Shown here one piece after another: positions 42,006-49,581 of a stretch of 64,000 nt of DNA. The stretch is from assembly GCF_014117325.1 (NCBI RefSeq), contig NZ_CP059732.1, positions 8,383,501 through 8,447,500 on the forward strand. The letters run 5' to 3'. A program made the position numbers and the translations under genes. How positions within the stretch are numbered: the stretch's first letter is position 1; the number at the start of each line of letters is the position of its first letter. The notes beneath the pieces were generated by a model. That model did not search any database, was not told the DNA's origin, and worked only from the letters and a program-made list of their open reading frames with translations. This DNA is from Spirosoma foliorum (lineage in GTDB: Bacteria > Bacteroidota > Bacteroidia > Cytophagales > Spirosomataceae).

Positions 42006-42552
42006 TCTCAATCGTCAGATAAATTTTCTTTAACTCGTTCATTGCCCGGTGTACCCGTACTTTTATCGCTCCCTCTGTCGTATTCAGTACCCGTGCAATT
42101 TCCTCGTACTTCAATTCCTGAAACCGGCTCAGTACCAATACTTCCCGATTCTCGGCACTTAACTTCGCCATCGCCCGATGCAGCATATCCAGTTCCTGCT
42201 CTTTCTGCACCGACTCATCGGCGGTTGGTCCACCGCCAATCTTTTCGGCTACATCAGCCAGATCGTAGCTATGGTTCGAACGCTTGTTCTGTTTACTATA
42301 ATCGGCCAGTACGTTTCGGGCCAGATGATACATCCAACTTCTAAACTCGCCATCGCCGGTGAACGTGTGTCGGTACTTGAGCATTCGGTAGAACACCGTT
42401 TGTACCATATCCTCGCTGGCTTCGCGCTGATTGGTCATGTGGAAAAGGAAGCCGAGTAAGGGACGATTGTACCGCTCGAAGAGCAGCCCCATCGTGTCCA
42501 TATTGCCTGCCTTTACCTGCAGCATCAGCGCGTTGTCTGTTAGAGAATTCAA
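41980..42552 (-). CDS. ECF-type RNA polymerase sigma-70 factor
   Basis: The 190-residue protein has sigma region 2 (LFERYNRPLLGFLFHMTNQREASEDMVQTVFYRMLKY; then GEFRSWMYHLARNVLADYSK) and region 4 (AKLSAENREVLVLSRFQELKYEEIARVLNTTEGAIKVRVHRAMNELK). A TTG at 42552 is the likely start; an ATG at 42525 would remove ten residues of region 2's N-terminus. It is the first gene of an operon with its anti-sigma factor and two DUF4097 proteins, typical of a cell-envelope ECF regulon in Bacteroidota. The promoter it recognises is not evident here. Confidence 0.94.
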   Translation of the reverse strand: MNSLTDNALMLQVKAGNMDTMGLLFERYNRPLLGFLFHMTNQREASEDMVQTVFYRMLKYRHTFTGDGEFRSWMYHLARNVLADYSKQNKRSNHSYDLADVAEKIGGGPTADESVQKEQELDMLHRAMAKLSAENREVLVLSRFQELKYEEIARVLNTTEGAIKVRVHRAMNELKKIYLTIENGKTAYKL

Positions 42553-42685
42553 CCGAATTGACGTCGGGTTTAGTGTTATTTGGACTGGAAACTGTGGGAA
42601 GTTGGGAAGGTTACAGAAAAAAGTAATTTTTTTTCTGATGGCGCAAGTAGAGGGCTGTTTGTTCTTTATCAGCCCATGAGATTAT

Positions 42686-42795
42686 GTAGAGACGCAATCC
42701 TTTGCGTCTCCTTATACGGATGGATTTGTTAGCCCTAAAATTGCTGACGCCTAAAGAGACGCAAAGGATTGCCGCACCGGCGGACCGGTCTCTAC
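42686..42795. repeat. Dispersed palindrome family B, copy 1
   Basis: Ends GTAGAGACGCAATCC and CGGTCTCTAC, with inner GAGACGCAAAGGATTGC / GCAATCCTTTGCGTCTC. The GTAGAGAC end supplies the TAG stop codon of the adjacent permease gene (42792-42794). Other copies: 53506-53620, 61121-61230, minimal 58640-58665. Confidence 0.85.
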
Positions 42796-45218
42796 TCGCT
42801 TCGTAATGATTTCACCGGATTCATCAACGCGGCTTTTATGCTCTGCAGGCTCACCGTCAATAAGGCAATGCCGACAGCCAGCAAACCGGCGAGGGCAAAC
42901 ATCCACCATTCGATGTCGATTTTGTAAGCGAATGCCTGGAGCCAATTGTTCATAGCGTACCCGGCTATGGGCGATGCGATGAGGATAGCGACCGCAACTA
43001 GTTTCAGAAAATCGCCGGACAGTAGCGTAATGATACTGCCGACCGATGCGCCCAATACTTTACGAACGCCGATCTCTTTGGTGCGTTGCTCTGTTGCGTA
43101 CGCGGCCAGACCAAACAAACCCAGACAGGCGATCAGAATAGCCAGACCCGAAGCCAAACTGAAAATAGAACTGTATTGCTGTTCGGTCTGATACTGTTTA
43201 TTGTAGTGCTCGTCGACGAAATAATACTCGAACGGATTTCCGGGAAAGAGTTGCTTATAAAGTTTCTCCAGGTCGCCAATCTTCGCCTGCATGTTGTCCG
43301 TGGCCAATCGGATGGTGTAGTTCGAGCCGGGGTAGCCAGGGTAAATAATCAGAGGCTGAATGGCTTGTTGAAGTGACTGGTGATGGTAGTCATGAATAAC
43401 GCCGATTACTTCCAGTTCGCTACCAAATTTTATTTTCTGCCCTACGGCCTCCTGGGCCGATGCGAAACCAAGTGATTTGACAGCCTTTTCATTAATCAGT
43501 ACCCGATTGGCATCCGTTCCTTTGGCGCACATGTCAGGTGTGAAATTCTGTCCGGCAACCAGTTTGATGCCGTAGGTTGGCAGAAAACGATCATCGCTGT
43601 ACGTGAATGCATACTCTTTCTTTTCATCACCGGGCACCGGATTTAATCGCGTAACGCCATCAGAATTAAAATTATACCAGCCGCCCGGTACACTTCCCGA
43701 ATTACAATACTCATTAACATAAGGCAGACTGGCCAGTTCATTGCGGAATGTTGTTTTTCCGGCTCTTCGGGCAGAATCGGCTCCTACATCAGCACCTTTA
43801 ATAACCAGCAACTGCTTGACGTTGATGCCTAAATCTTGAGACTGCATAAAGGCTAGTTGCCGATAAAGAACAACCGTGGCCACCATCAGCACTATGGAGA
43901 TGGAGAATTGAAAAACAACGAGGGTCTGCCGTACCCGAACACCCTGTCCCGACCGAACAAATGCATTCTTCACAATGCTGATAACCGGAAAACGGGATAG
44001 GGCGAAAGCCGCATAGCTACCCGAGGCAATAGCACCTAACAGAACGGCCCCCGCTCCAACGATCCATAATGGACTCTGACTGATTGAGGTCAGTGATAAA
44101 TTTTTGTCAATTAACTCGTTGAATGGACTTTGGAATAAGGCAATTAACAGGATAGCCAATCCCAGACCCAGTACATTCAGTAGTAACGATTCGCCAAGAA
44201 ATTGCCCGATGATTTGGCCCCGATTAGCGCCAACTACTTTACGCACACCTACTTCTTTAGCCCGTTTTAGCGCCCCGGCTGTCGACAGGTTGATGTAGTT
44301 AAGCCAGGCAATAACCAGAATCAGAAAGGCAATACCGCCAAGCATATACACAAAACCAACTTTACCGCTGGTTGGGCGGGCGTCGCTCAGGCCATCTCCC
44401 AGGTGTATGTAGGTGAGGGGTTGTAACTGCGTGATTTCTGCCGTTTTAGGTCGCGCCTTCGAAATCAATTGATTCGCTTTGGCTTCGAACGCAACCGGGT
44501 CGGCTTGTGGGTCGAGCAGGATCATTGTTTGGGAAAAAGAGCCTTCCCAGCGGTCTAATCGGACCCAGTCGTTCCCGTTTCGATTGGCTTCATTGTCGAG
44601 TGTGCTGAGCGAATAGACGATGTCGAACTGCAAATCGGAATTGGCCGGAACGTCGGCAAAAACACCCACAATCGTATAGGGTAATTTGCCAAACTGACTA
44701 TTCAGCGTCAGTATTTTGCCAATTGGATTTTCGGCACCAAAATAGGCTTTGGCCTTGGTCTGGGAAATAGCGACTGTGTTTGGCTGGTATAGCGAGGACG
44801 AACCCGCCACCAGAGGAAAGGAGAAAATACGGAAGAAATCGCCATCGGCACTTAGTGAGTTCGTCTCCCGGAAAGACCGTACTGCCTGTGCGCTTCCTGT
44901 TTCGGGCACCGTAACCACACCCTGTTGAACAGAGGCAATCCGGCAAGCGGCCTTCACTTCGCTAAATTGCTTTTTCAGCGCTGTTGCTATGGCCGATGGC
45001 ACGTAATCATCGGATTTGCCATCTGGATGTTGTAACAGAATGCGGTAGGTATTGGCCAGATTCTGATGAAACTGATTGTAGCTTTTTTCGAAACTGATGT
45101 ATTCCAGAATCAGAACGAAAGCCGCAATACCGAGGGCCAGACCCGCAATGTTGATGAGCGAAAACACGCGGTTTTTGCTCAGATTACGAAACGCGATTTT
45201 CAGGTAGTTGAGAAGCAT
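42792..45218 (-). CDS. Double-FtsX (MacB-like) ABC-type permease 1
   Basis: The 808-residue inner-membrane protein has two copies of a MacB half: helix 1 (about 20-40), periplasmic MacB core (45-285), three-helix FtsX module (290-410) with AKEVGVRKVVGA at 320-331, then a fifth helix (432-452), a second periplasmic core (455-670) and a final FtsX module with TKEIGVRKVLGA and end KAALMNPVKSLRSE. Such proteins are the membrane part of MacB-like mechanotransducing ABC exporters, but no ATPase gene is in this window. It follows the 193-residue secreted-protein gene, with a palindrome (45240-45357) between. Its stop codon is TAG inside repeat B. Confidence 0.93.
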   Translation of the reverse strand: MLLNYLKIAFRNLSKNRVFSLINIAGLALGIAAFVLILEYISFEKSYNQFHQNLANTYRILLQHPDGKSDDYVPSAIATALKKQFSEVKAACRIASVQQGVVTVPETGSAQAVRSFRETNSLSADGDFFRIFSFPLVAGSSSLYQPNTVAISQTKAKAYFGAENPIGKILTLNSQFGKLPYTIVGVFADVPANSDLQFDIVYSLSTLDNEANRNGNDWVRLDRWEGSFSQTMILLDPQADPVAFEAKANQLISKARPKTAEITQLQPLTYIHLGDGLSDARPTSGKVGFVYMLGGIAFLILVIAWLNYINLSTAGALKRAKEVGVRKVVGANRGQIIGQFLGESLLLNVLGLGLAILLIALFQSPFNELIDKNLSLTSISQSPLWIVGAGAVLLGAIASGSYAAFALSRFPVISIVKNAFVRSGQGVRVRQTLVVFQFSISIVLMVATVVLYRQLAFMQSQDLGINVKQLLVIKGADVGADSARRAGKTTFRNELASLPYVNEYCNSGSVPGGWYNFNSDGVTRLNPVPGDEKKEYAFTYSDDRFLPTYGIKLVAGQNFTPDMCAKGTDANRVLINEKAVKSLGFASAQEAVGQKIKFGSELEVIGVIHDYHHQSLQQAIQPLIIYPGYPGSNYTIRLATDNMQAKIGDLEKLYKQLFPGNPFEYYFVDEHYNKQYQTEQQYSSIFSLASGLAILIACLGLFGLAAYATEQRTKEIGVRKVLGASVGSIITLLSGDFLKLVAVAILIASPIAGYAMNNWLQAFAYKIDIEWWMFALAGLLAVGIALLTVSLQSIKAALMNPVKSLRSE

Positions 45219-45239
45219 AAAAGTTAAGATGTAAGAGTA

Positions 45240-45357
45240 ACTGGCGTGGGCATTTACCTGTGCCTTTTTATATAGTCAGCATTCGCTGACGCATTGGCAT
45301 GTACGCCAGTGAATACTGGCGATATAAAAAAGGCACGGGTAAAATGCCCGCGCCAGT
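45240..45357. repeat. Long inverted repeat between secreted protein and permease genes
   Basis: Left arm ACTGGCGTGGGCATTTACC-type (45240-45270) and right arm (45325-45357) pair nearly throughout; an inner hairpin GTCAGC/GCTGAC lies between. It separates two genes of the same direction. Confidence 0.75.
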
Positions 45358-45381
45358 CCTGAATGTTCGCCCTAGCGTTTG

Positions 45382-45963
45382 CTATTGATTTCCTGTTTTG
45401 ATACCGAAACTGCGTTCGGTTTCTTTGATGATGGCTTGCTTTTCGCGCTCCGATTTGCCTAGTACGTTAGCAGTACGTTCGATAATGAGCTCTTCACCAT
45501 CTTTCTCAAACGTATACTGCATCCAGAGCCGACCGTTTTCTTTATCTTCTTTCACCAACACGGAGGTTGGCGCTACCTCGCTGGGAGACAGTGACGAGCT
45601 GGAATTAGCTTCCATCCGATCCGACGATGACTCATCGGAATGAGAATAGGAGGTCACCCGTACTTCAGAAGTTCTCTTGCTTACGCGCGCTTCGTGTTTA
45701 CGGTCAAGGCGAATATCGTTGGCCTGGTTATCGACAAATCGATCCAGCGAATCGATGATATGGGTTTCCAGCGCTTTTACGTCGCTTTTGTCCATATCTT
45801 CGATGTTGAATGTGCGGTTATAATGTACTGAACGACCTTGTTGTTCAATATCAACACGAATACGAAGCTCCCGACCATCGGTCGTAACGTTTTTGCTGGA
45901 CGACCGTTGGGCTACTGCACCGAAACCAATCGAGAGCAGGAACAGAGTAAAGAGCGTTTTCAT
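45382..45963 (-). CDS. Secreted protein with an internally duplicated unit; permease-associated
   Basis: Signal peptide MKTLFTLFLLSIGFGAVAQ, 193 residues in all. Two halves align: 'LRIRVDIEQQGRSVHYNRTFNIEDMDKSDVKALETHIIDSLD' near 32-73 and 'LWMQYTFEKDGEELIIERTANVLGKSEREKQAIIKETERSFG' near 148-189, sharing L-x-[IM], a hydrophobic/aromatic strand, G-x4-6-RT-x-N, and a helix ending in I-x4-S. A low-complexity Ser-rich linker separates them. The gene at 52817-53422 is a paralogue. I know no family name. Located directly before permease 1, with sigma-54-like control upstream; likely a periplasmic partner of the permeases. Confidence 0.82.
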   Translation of the reverse strand: MKTLFTLFLLSIGFGAVAQRSSSKNVTTDGRELRIRVDIEQQGRSVHYNRTFNIEDMDKSDVKALETHIIDSLDRFVDNQANDIRLDRKHEARVSKRTSEVRVTSYSHSDESSSDRMEANSSSSLSPSEVAPTSVLVKEDKENGRLWMQYTFEKDGEELIIERTANVLGKSEREKQAIIKETERSFGIKTGNQ

Positions 45964-46010
45964 AAAACGGCAGAAATTGCGTAGAATTTGAGATAGGTAT
46001 AATTACTCCC

Positions 46011-46025
46011 TCTATCATCGTGCCA
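46011..46025 (-). promoter_or_regulatory. Sigma-54-like promoter of the 193-residue protein/permease 1 unit
   Basis: Minus strand TGGCAC-GATGA-TAGA. The -24 part is perfect; the -12 part is weak (GA in place of GC). Spacing to the activator sites (52 bases) matches the other units. 48 bases to the start codon. Confidence 0.5.
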
Positions 46026-46077
46026 AGTGCGTATCTTGTTGTTTATCAATATCTTCTCGATATATGAAGAAATCGGA

Positions 46078-46115
46078 TGTCCATTATCGGACACTTTTTC
46101 GTACGCGTGCGGACA
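46078..46115 (-). promoter_or_regulatory. Twin activator sites of the 193-residue protein gene
   Basis: Site 1 TGTCCA-TTAT-CGGACA (46078-46093), site 2 CGTACG-CGTG-CGGACA (46100-46115), 22 bp apart. Confidence 0.75.
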
Positions 46116-46122
46116 GATGTCT

Positions 46123-46235
46123 GAACCGGGATTTTTTTGATTTTACTGACCGACTATGATTTTGTTTATTGATTCGCTTCGAAGAAGCGTAAGGCAAAAT
46201 CAGTGCAGTCAGTTAAATCACAAAAATCCCGGTTC
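46123..46235. repeat. Dispersed palindrome family D, copy 1
   Basis: GAACCGGGATTTTT at one end and its complement AAAAATCCCGGTTC at the other, with GATTTTACTGAC / GTCAGTTAAATC inside. It ends on the base next to the stop codon of permease 2. A second copy is at 63805-63914. Confidence 0.82.
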
Positions 46236-48605
46236 TTATTCACTTCGCAAACTCTTCACCGGATTCATCAAGGCGGCTTTGATACTTTGGAAGCTTATCG
46301 TTATCAGGGCAATACCCAGGGCTACTATACCCGCCAGGGCAAAAATCCACCACGATACGTCGATTTTATAGGCGAACCCCTGTAGCCATTGCTGCATGAC
46401 GTACCAGGCGAGGGGGGAGGCAATAACGATGGCGATCAGCACCAGTTTGACAAAGTCTACAGAAAGTAACCCCACGATACTGGCCACCGAGGCACCGAGC
46501 ACCTTACGGACGCCAATCTCTTTTGTGCGTTGTTCGGCGGTGAAAGCGGCCAGTCCAAACAGACCCAGGCAAGCGATGAAAATGGCCATACAGGCAAACA
46601 ATGTGGCCAGCGTACCTACAACGGTTTCGCTTTTGTAGATTTTTTGAAATTCATCGTCAACAAAGGAATAGGTAAACGGAAGTTTCGGATTGATTTTCCG
46701 ACAGATGGCCTCGATACTGGCCAAGGCCTGTTTTGTCTGGCCGGGCTGGGTACGTATCAAAATGTTATTGGCTCCCCAAGTCTCGCCCAGGCGAATGATG
46801 AGGGGGCGAATGGGTACGTGTAATGAGTTAAAATGGAAGTCTTCAATAAGCCCGACAATCTTTCCGGGCCGATCGCCGAATTTAAGCGGTTGTCCAACAG
46901 GATCTTTATAGCCAATCCGTTTGGCGGCTGCCTGATTGATGAGGTAATTGCTTGAATCGGTACCAAAAGCCGGAGAGAAGTCGCGGCCCCGAATTAACTT
47001 CAATTTCAGGGTTTTGGCGTAATCATAACCAACTACCGTATTGTTGAACTGAATGGCGAGGGTTGGGTTTTTTCCTGTCCATTGCACACCATCGGTCGTA
47101 TTTCCGTTCTGTAGCAGATTTGTATGAGAATGAGTAACGGCCTGAATACCAGCCATGCCGAGTAGCTCCTGCTTAAACATGGAGTAGTTATGGGCTAGCT
47201 CACCCTGGCCAGGAATACTAATTAAGTTCTCACGGTCGTAGCCTAAATTCTTTGTTTGAATGTACTGAAGCTGCCGATAAATGACCACCGTGCCCACAAT
47301 CATCAGCATGGACAGGACGAACTGAAAAACAACCAAACCTCGCCGGAACAACTGCACGCCCGATCCAAAACGTAAGGTTCCCTTCAGTACGCGAACTGGG
47401 TTGAGTGAAGACAGAAACAGGGCGGGGTAACTACCAGCCAAACTGCCTGTAACCAGGAGTAATCCGGCCAATAACACCCAGAAATAGGGGTGTTGTGTTG
47501 GAAGAGTCAACTGTTTGTCGGTCAGTAGATTGAATGCCGGTAGGAGTAGGCTTACGAGTGTAACAGCCAGCACAAGCGCTAGAGTTGTTAGGAGTAGGGC
47601 TTCGCCCATAAACTGCCCAATCAGTGATGACCGCTCGGCCCCGATCACTTTTCGGACGCCCACTTCCCGCGCTCGTTTTGTGGAGCGAGCCGTGGCCAGA
47701 TTCATAAAATTGATTCCAGCAATCAGCAGCAGAAATACAGCCACAATGGCAAACAGCCGTACGTATTCGATGCGTCCCCCGGCGCGAACGCCGTTTTTGA
47801 AATTGGAATAGAGATAGGCTTCGGTTTCTGGCTGTAAAAAAAGCTGAATGTCGAACGTAGCATTGATGTCTTTATTTCGCCCTCTCAGGAATGCTTTAAG
47901 CTTCGCATTTACTTTCGCTGGGTCGGCATCTGGGCGGAGTTCGATGCGAACGCCAGGCCCGCTGTTTTCCCAACCTGTGAGCCAGGGGTTATGCTTTAGA
48001 AAAAGCTCCCAGTTCTGTAAATAATCGTATTGATCGAGCGAGGTGGCGGGTAAATTCTCGAATACCGCCGTTACCTGAAAATCGGCCTTGTTGTCGAATC
48101 GAACCGATTTACCCAGCGCTGCCTGAGGACTACCGAAATAAACTTCAGCTAGTTTTCGGGAAATAGCTAGCTTATTCGGCGCATTGAGGGCTGTAGCCGC
48201 TGTGCCAGCCAGCAACGGAATGTTGTATATCTTGAACCAGTCTGCTCCTGCAAAATGCCCGGTTTGTCGGGCTATTTTAGTCCCAACGCTGAGTATATGC
48301 CCTTCTTTTGATGAAAATCCTGCTGCGTGAACAACCTCCGGAAACTGCCTTTTGAGTTCGTCCGACAAAATTCCTGACATATCCTCATCCGTGACAATCC
48401 GCCCGTCGGCAATTTCATTCTCCATGATCCTGTAGAGATTGCTGCCATTGGCATACTGTGTCCCAATGCTCAACTCATCCTGAATCCAGAGGGAAATAAG
48501 CAGGCTGGACGCCATACCCAGCGCCAGCCCCACAATATTAATAGCGGAGAACGTTCTGTTTCGGATCAGATTCCGATAGGCGATGGTGAAATAGGAGCGA
48601 AGCAT
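46236..48605 (-). CDS. Double-FtsX (MacB-like) ABC-type permease 2
   Basis: The 789-residue protein has the same layout as permease 1; FtsX motifs AREVGVRKVIGA (near 300-330) and TKEIGVRKVLGA (near 680-700), end KAALMNPVKSLRSE. A distinct feature is its 'GRNKDINATFDIQLFLQPETEAYLYSNFKNGVRAG' stretch in the first periplasmic core. It starts 14 bases after the GIN-domain gene and is therefore cotranscribed with it. Repeat D directly follows its stop codon. Confidence 0.92.
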   Translation of the reverse strand: MLRSYFTIAYRNLIRNRTFSAINIVGLALGMASSLLISLWIQDELSIGTQYANGSNLYRIMENEIADGRIVTDEDMSGILSDELKRQFPEVVHAAGFSSKEGHILSVGTKIARQTGHFAGADWFKIYNIPLLAGTAATALNAPNKLAISRKLAEVYFGSPQAALGKSVRFDNKADFQVTAVFENLPATSLDQYDYLQNWELFLKHNPWLTGWENSGPGVRIELRPDADPAKVNAKLKAFLRGRNKDINATFDIQLFLQPETEAYLYSNFKNGVRAGGRIEYVRLFAIVAVFLLLIAGINFMNLATARSTKRAREVGVRKVIGAERSSLIGQFMGEALLLTTLALVLAVTLVSLLLPAFNLLTDKQLTLPTQHPYFWVLLAGLLLVTGSLAGSYPALFLSSLNPVRVLKGTLRFGSGVQLFRRGLVVFQFVLSMLMIVGTVVIYRQLQYIQTKNLGYDRENLISIPGQGELAHNYSMFKQELLGMAGIQAVTHSHTNLLQNGNTTDGVQWTGKNPTLAIQFNNTVVGYDYAKTLKLKLIRGRDFSPAFGTDSSNYLINQAAAKRIGYKDPVGQPLKFGDRPGKIVGLIEDFHFNSLHVPIRPLIIRLGETWGANNILIRTQPGQTKQALASIEAICRKINPKLPFTYSFVDDEFQKIYKSETVVGTLATLFACMAIFIACLGLFGLAAFTAEQRTKEIGVRKVLGASVASIVGLLSVDFVKLVLIAIVIASPLAWYVMQQWLQGFAYKIDVSWWIFALAGIVALGIALITISFQSIKAALMNPVKSLRSE

Positions 48606-48619
48606 AGGGGTAAGGGCAT

Positions 48620-49372
48620 TTATTCAGCTCGATGAATTTTTACTTCGCCGATGACCAGTTTACGCAGGTTGCCATCGCCAGCATACTTGATGTCGGATTC
48701 GCCGAATGCCATAACACCAATTCGATTCGATGCGTACACGTTCAACTGGCTGTCGCCATACGAATGAACTGAAACCAGCTCACCAATCAGCTTCTCGGTA
48801 TCAAGCGTATTCTCGCCATAAATGCGGTATTGTTGTCTGGCTACTTTACCCGAATGGATTGCCACTTTGTTCTCGCCATACAAACTTACTTTGAGTTTAT
48901 TGGCCGTTAATCCTGTCAGGTTAACCGTGGCTTGTCCGTAGACCTTCAGTTTGAACGAATCACTAGTCAAATCGCTCTGACAAGTGGCTTCTTCTTCGCC
49001 CCGGATTTGCAGACTTTTTAGGCTTTTGTAGGTTACGTAAGCCGTCACTTTTACGCTCTTGTCATAAATCGGTCGGGTAAATTCCATATCGCCATCTTTC
49101 CATTTGCGATTTTTGACTGTAATGCGGGCGTCATCGAGATAAATGCTCAACGTCTTATTCTGAACAGAATAATTCACCTTTTCGGGGTCGATATTCTGGT
49201 ATTGCAGCTGAATATTTTCCTGTTCGCCCGCAACTAGTACGATACTGACGTGTGGACTGGTAATGACCTTATCGAACGATGGCAAAACGTTCGCCGGGGT
49301 TTGCGCGCGTACGAAAAAGGCGACTAGCAGGAAGAAAAAAGTCGTTGCTCCGGGTTTGGTTAAGTTATTCAT
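48620..49372 (-). CDS. GIN-domain (head GIN/DUF2807) secreted protein
   Basis: The 250-residue protein has a signal peptide (MNNLTKPGATTFFFLLVAFFVRAQ), then the GIN domain: FDKVITSPHVSIVLVAGEQENIQLQYQNIDPEKVNYSVQNKTLSIYLDD fragments, a 'YVTYKSLKSLQIRGEEEATC' strand, and repeated G-E/D strands 'YGQATVNLTGL', 'YGENKVAIHSG', 'YGENTLDTEKL', 'YGDSQLNVYAS', 'FGESDIKYAGD'. This is a beta-helical envelope fold. Located 14 bases before permease 2, as usual for GIN proteins that accompany FtsX-like permeases in Bacteroidota. Repeat A (49396-49486) lies just upstream, and no activator sites were seen, so it may be read through from permease 3 or from a weak promoter. Confidence 0.9.
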   Translation of the reverse strand: MNNLTKPGATTFFFLLVAFFVRAQTPANVLPSFDKVITSPHVSIVLVAGEQENIQLQYQNIDPEKVNYSVQNKTLSIYLDDARITVKNRKWKDGDMEFTRPIYDKSVKVTAYVTYKSLKSLQIRGEEEATCQSDLTSDSFKLKVYGQATVNLTGLTANKLKVSLYGENKVAIHSGKVARQQYRIYGENTLDTEKLIGELVSVHSYGDSQLNVYASNRIGVMAFGESDIKYAGDGNLRKLVIGEVKIHRAE

Positions 49373-49395
49373 AGTTAATGAGTTTTGTTTTTTTT

Positions 49396-49486
49396 GTCAT
49401 TCCGACGTTAGGAGGAATCCGCTTCGGCGGCCCGGTCAAGCTTGACTTACGAGGAACTTTGAGATTCCTCCTGACGTCGGAATGAC
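49396..49486. repeat. Dispersed palindrome family A, copy 3
   Basis: GTCATTCCGACGTTAGGAGG and CCTCCTGACGTCGGAATGAC at the ends; the interior differs from copies 1 and 2 (GCTTCGGCGGCCCGGTCAAG present), showing a shared frame with variable middle. It sits between permease 3 and the GIN gene. Confidence 0.82.
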
Positions 49487-49523
49487 AAAAAAACGATTCA
49501 GTTTTAGCTACAATTGGTAAATA

Positions 49524-49573
49524 TCTTAATCTCTGTGTTCTCCGTGTCGCAACGGCGCACCACTCTGTGTTTA
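49524..49573. repeat. CTCTGTGTTCTCCGTG-type short repeat
   Basis: AATCTCTGTGTTCTCCGTG and CACTCTGTGTTTAAAC, with GGCGCACC between, next to the stop codon of permease 3. It resembles the purine-run repeats that recur between Bacteroidota genes; only the repeated CTCTGTGTT units are clear. Confidence 0.45.
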
Positions 49574-49581
49574 AACTCAAT

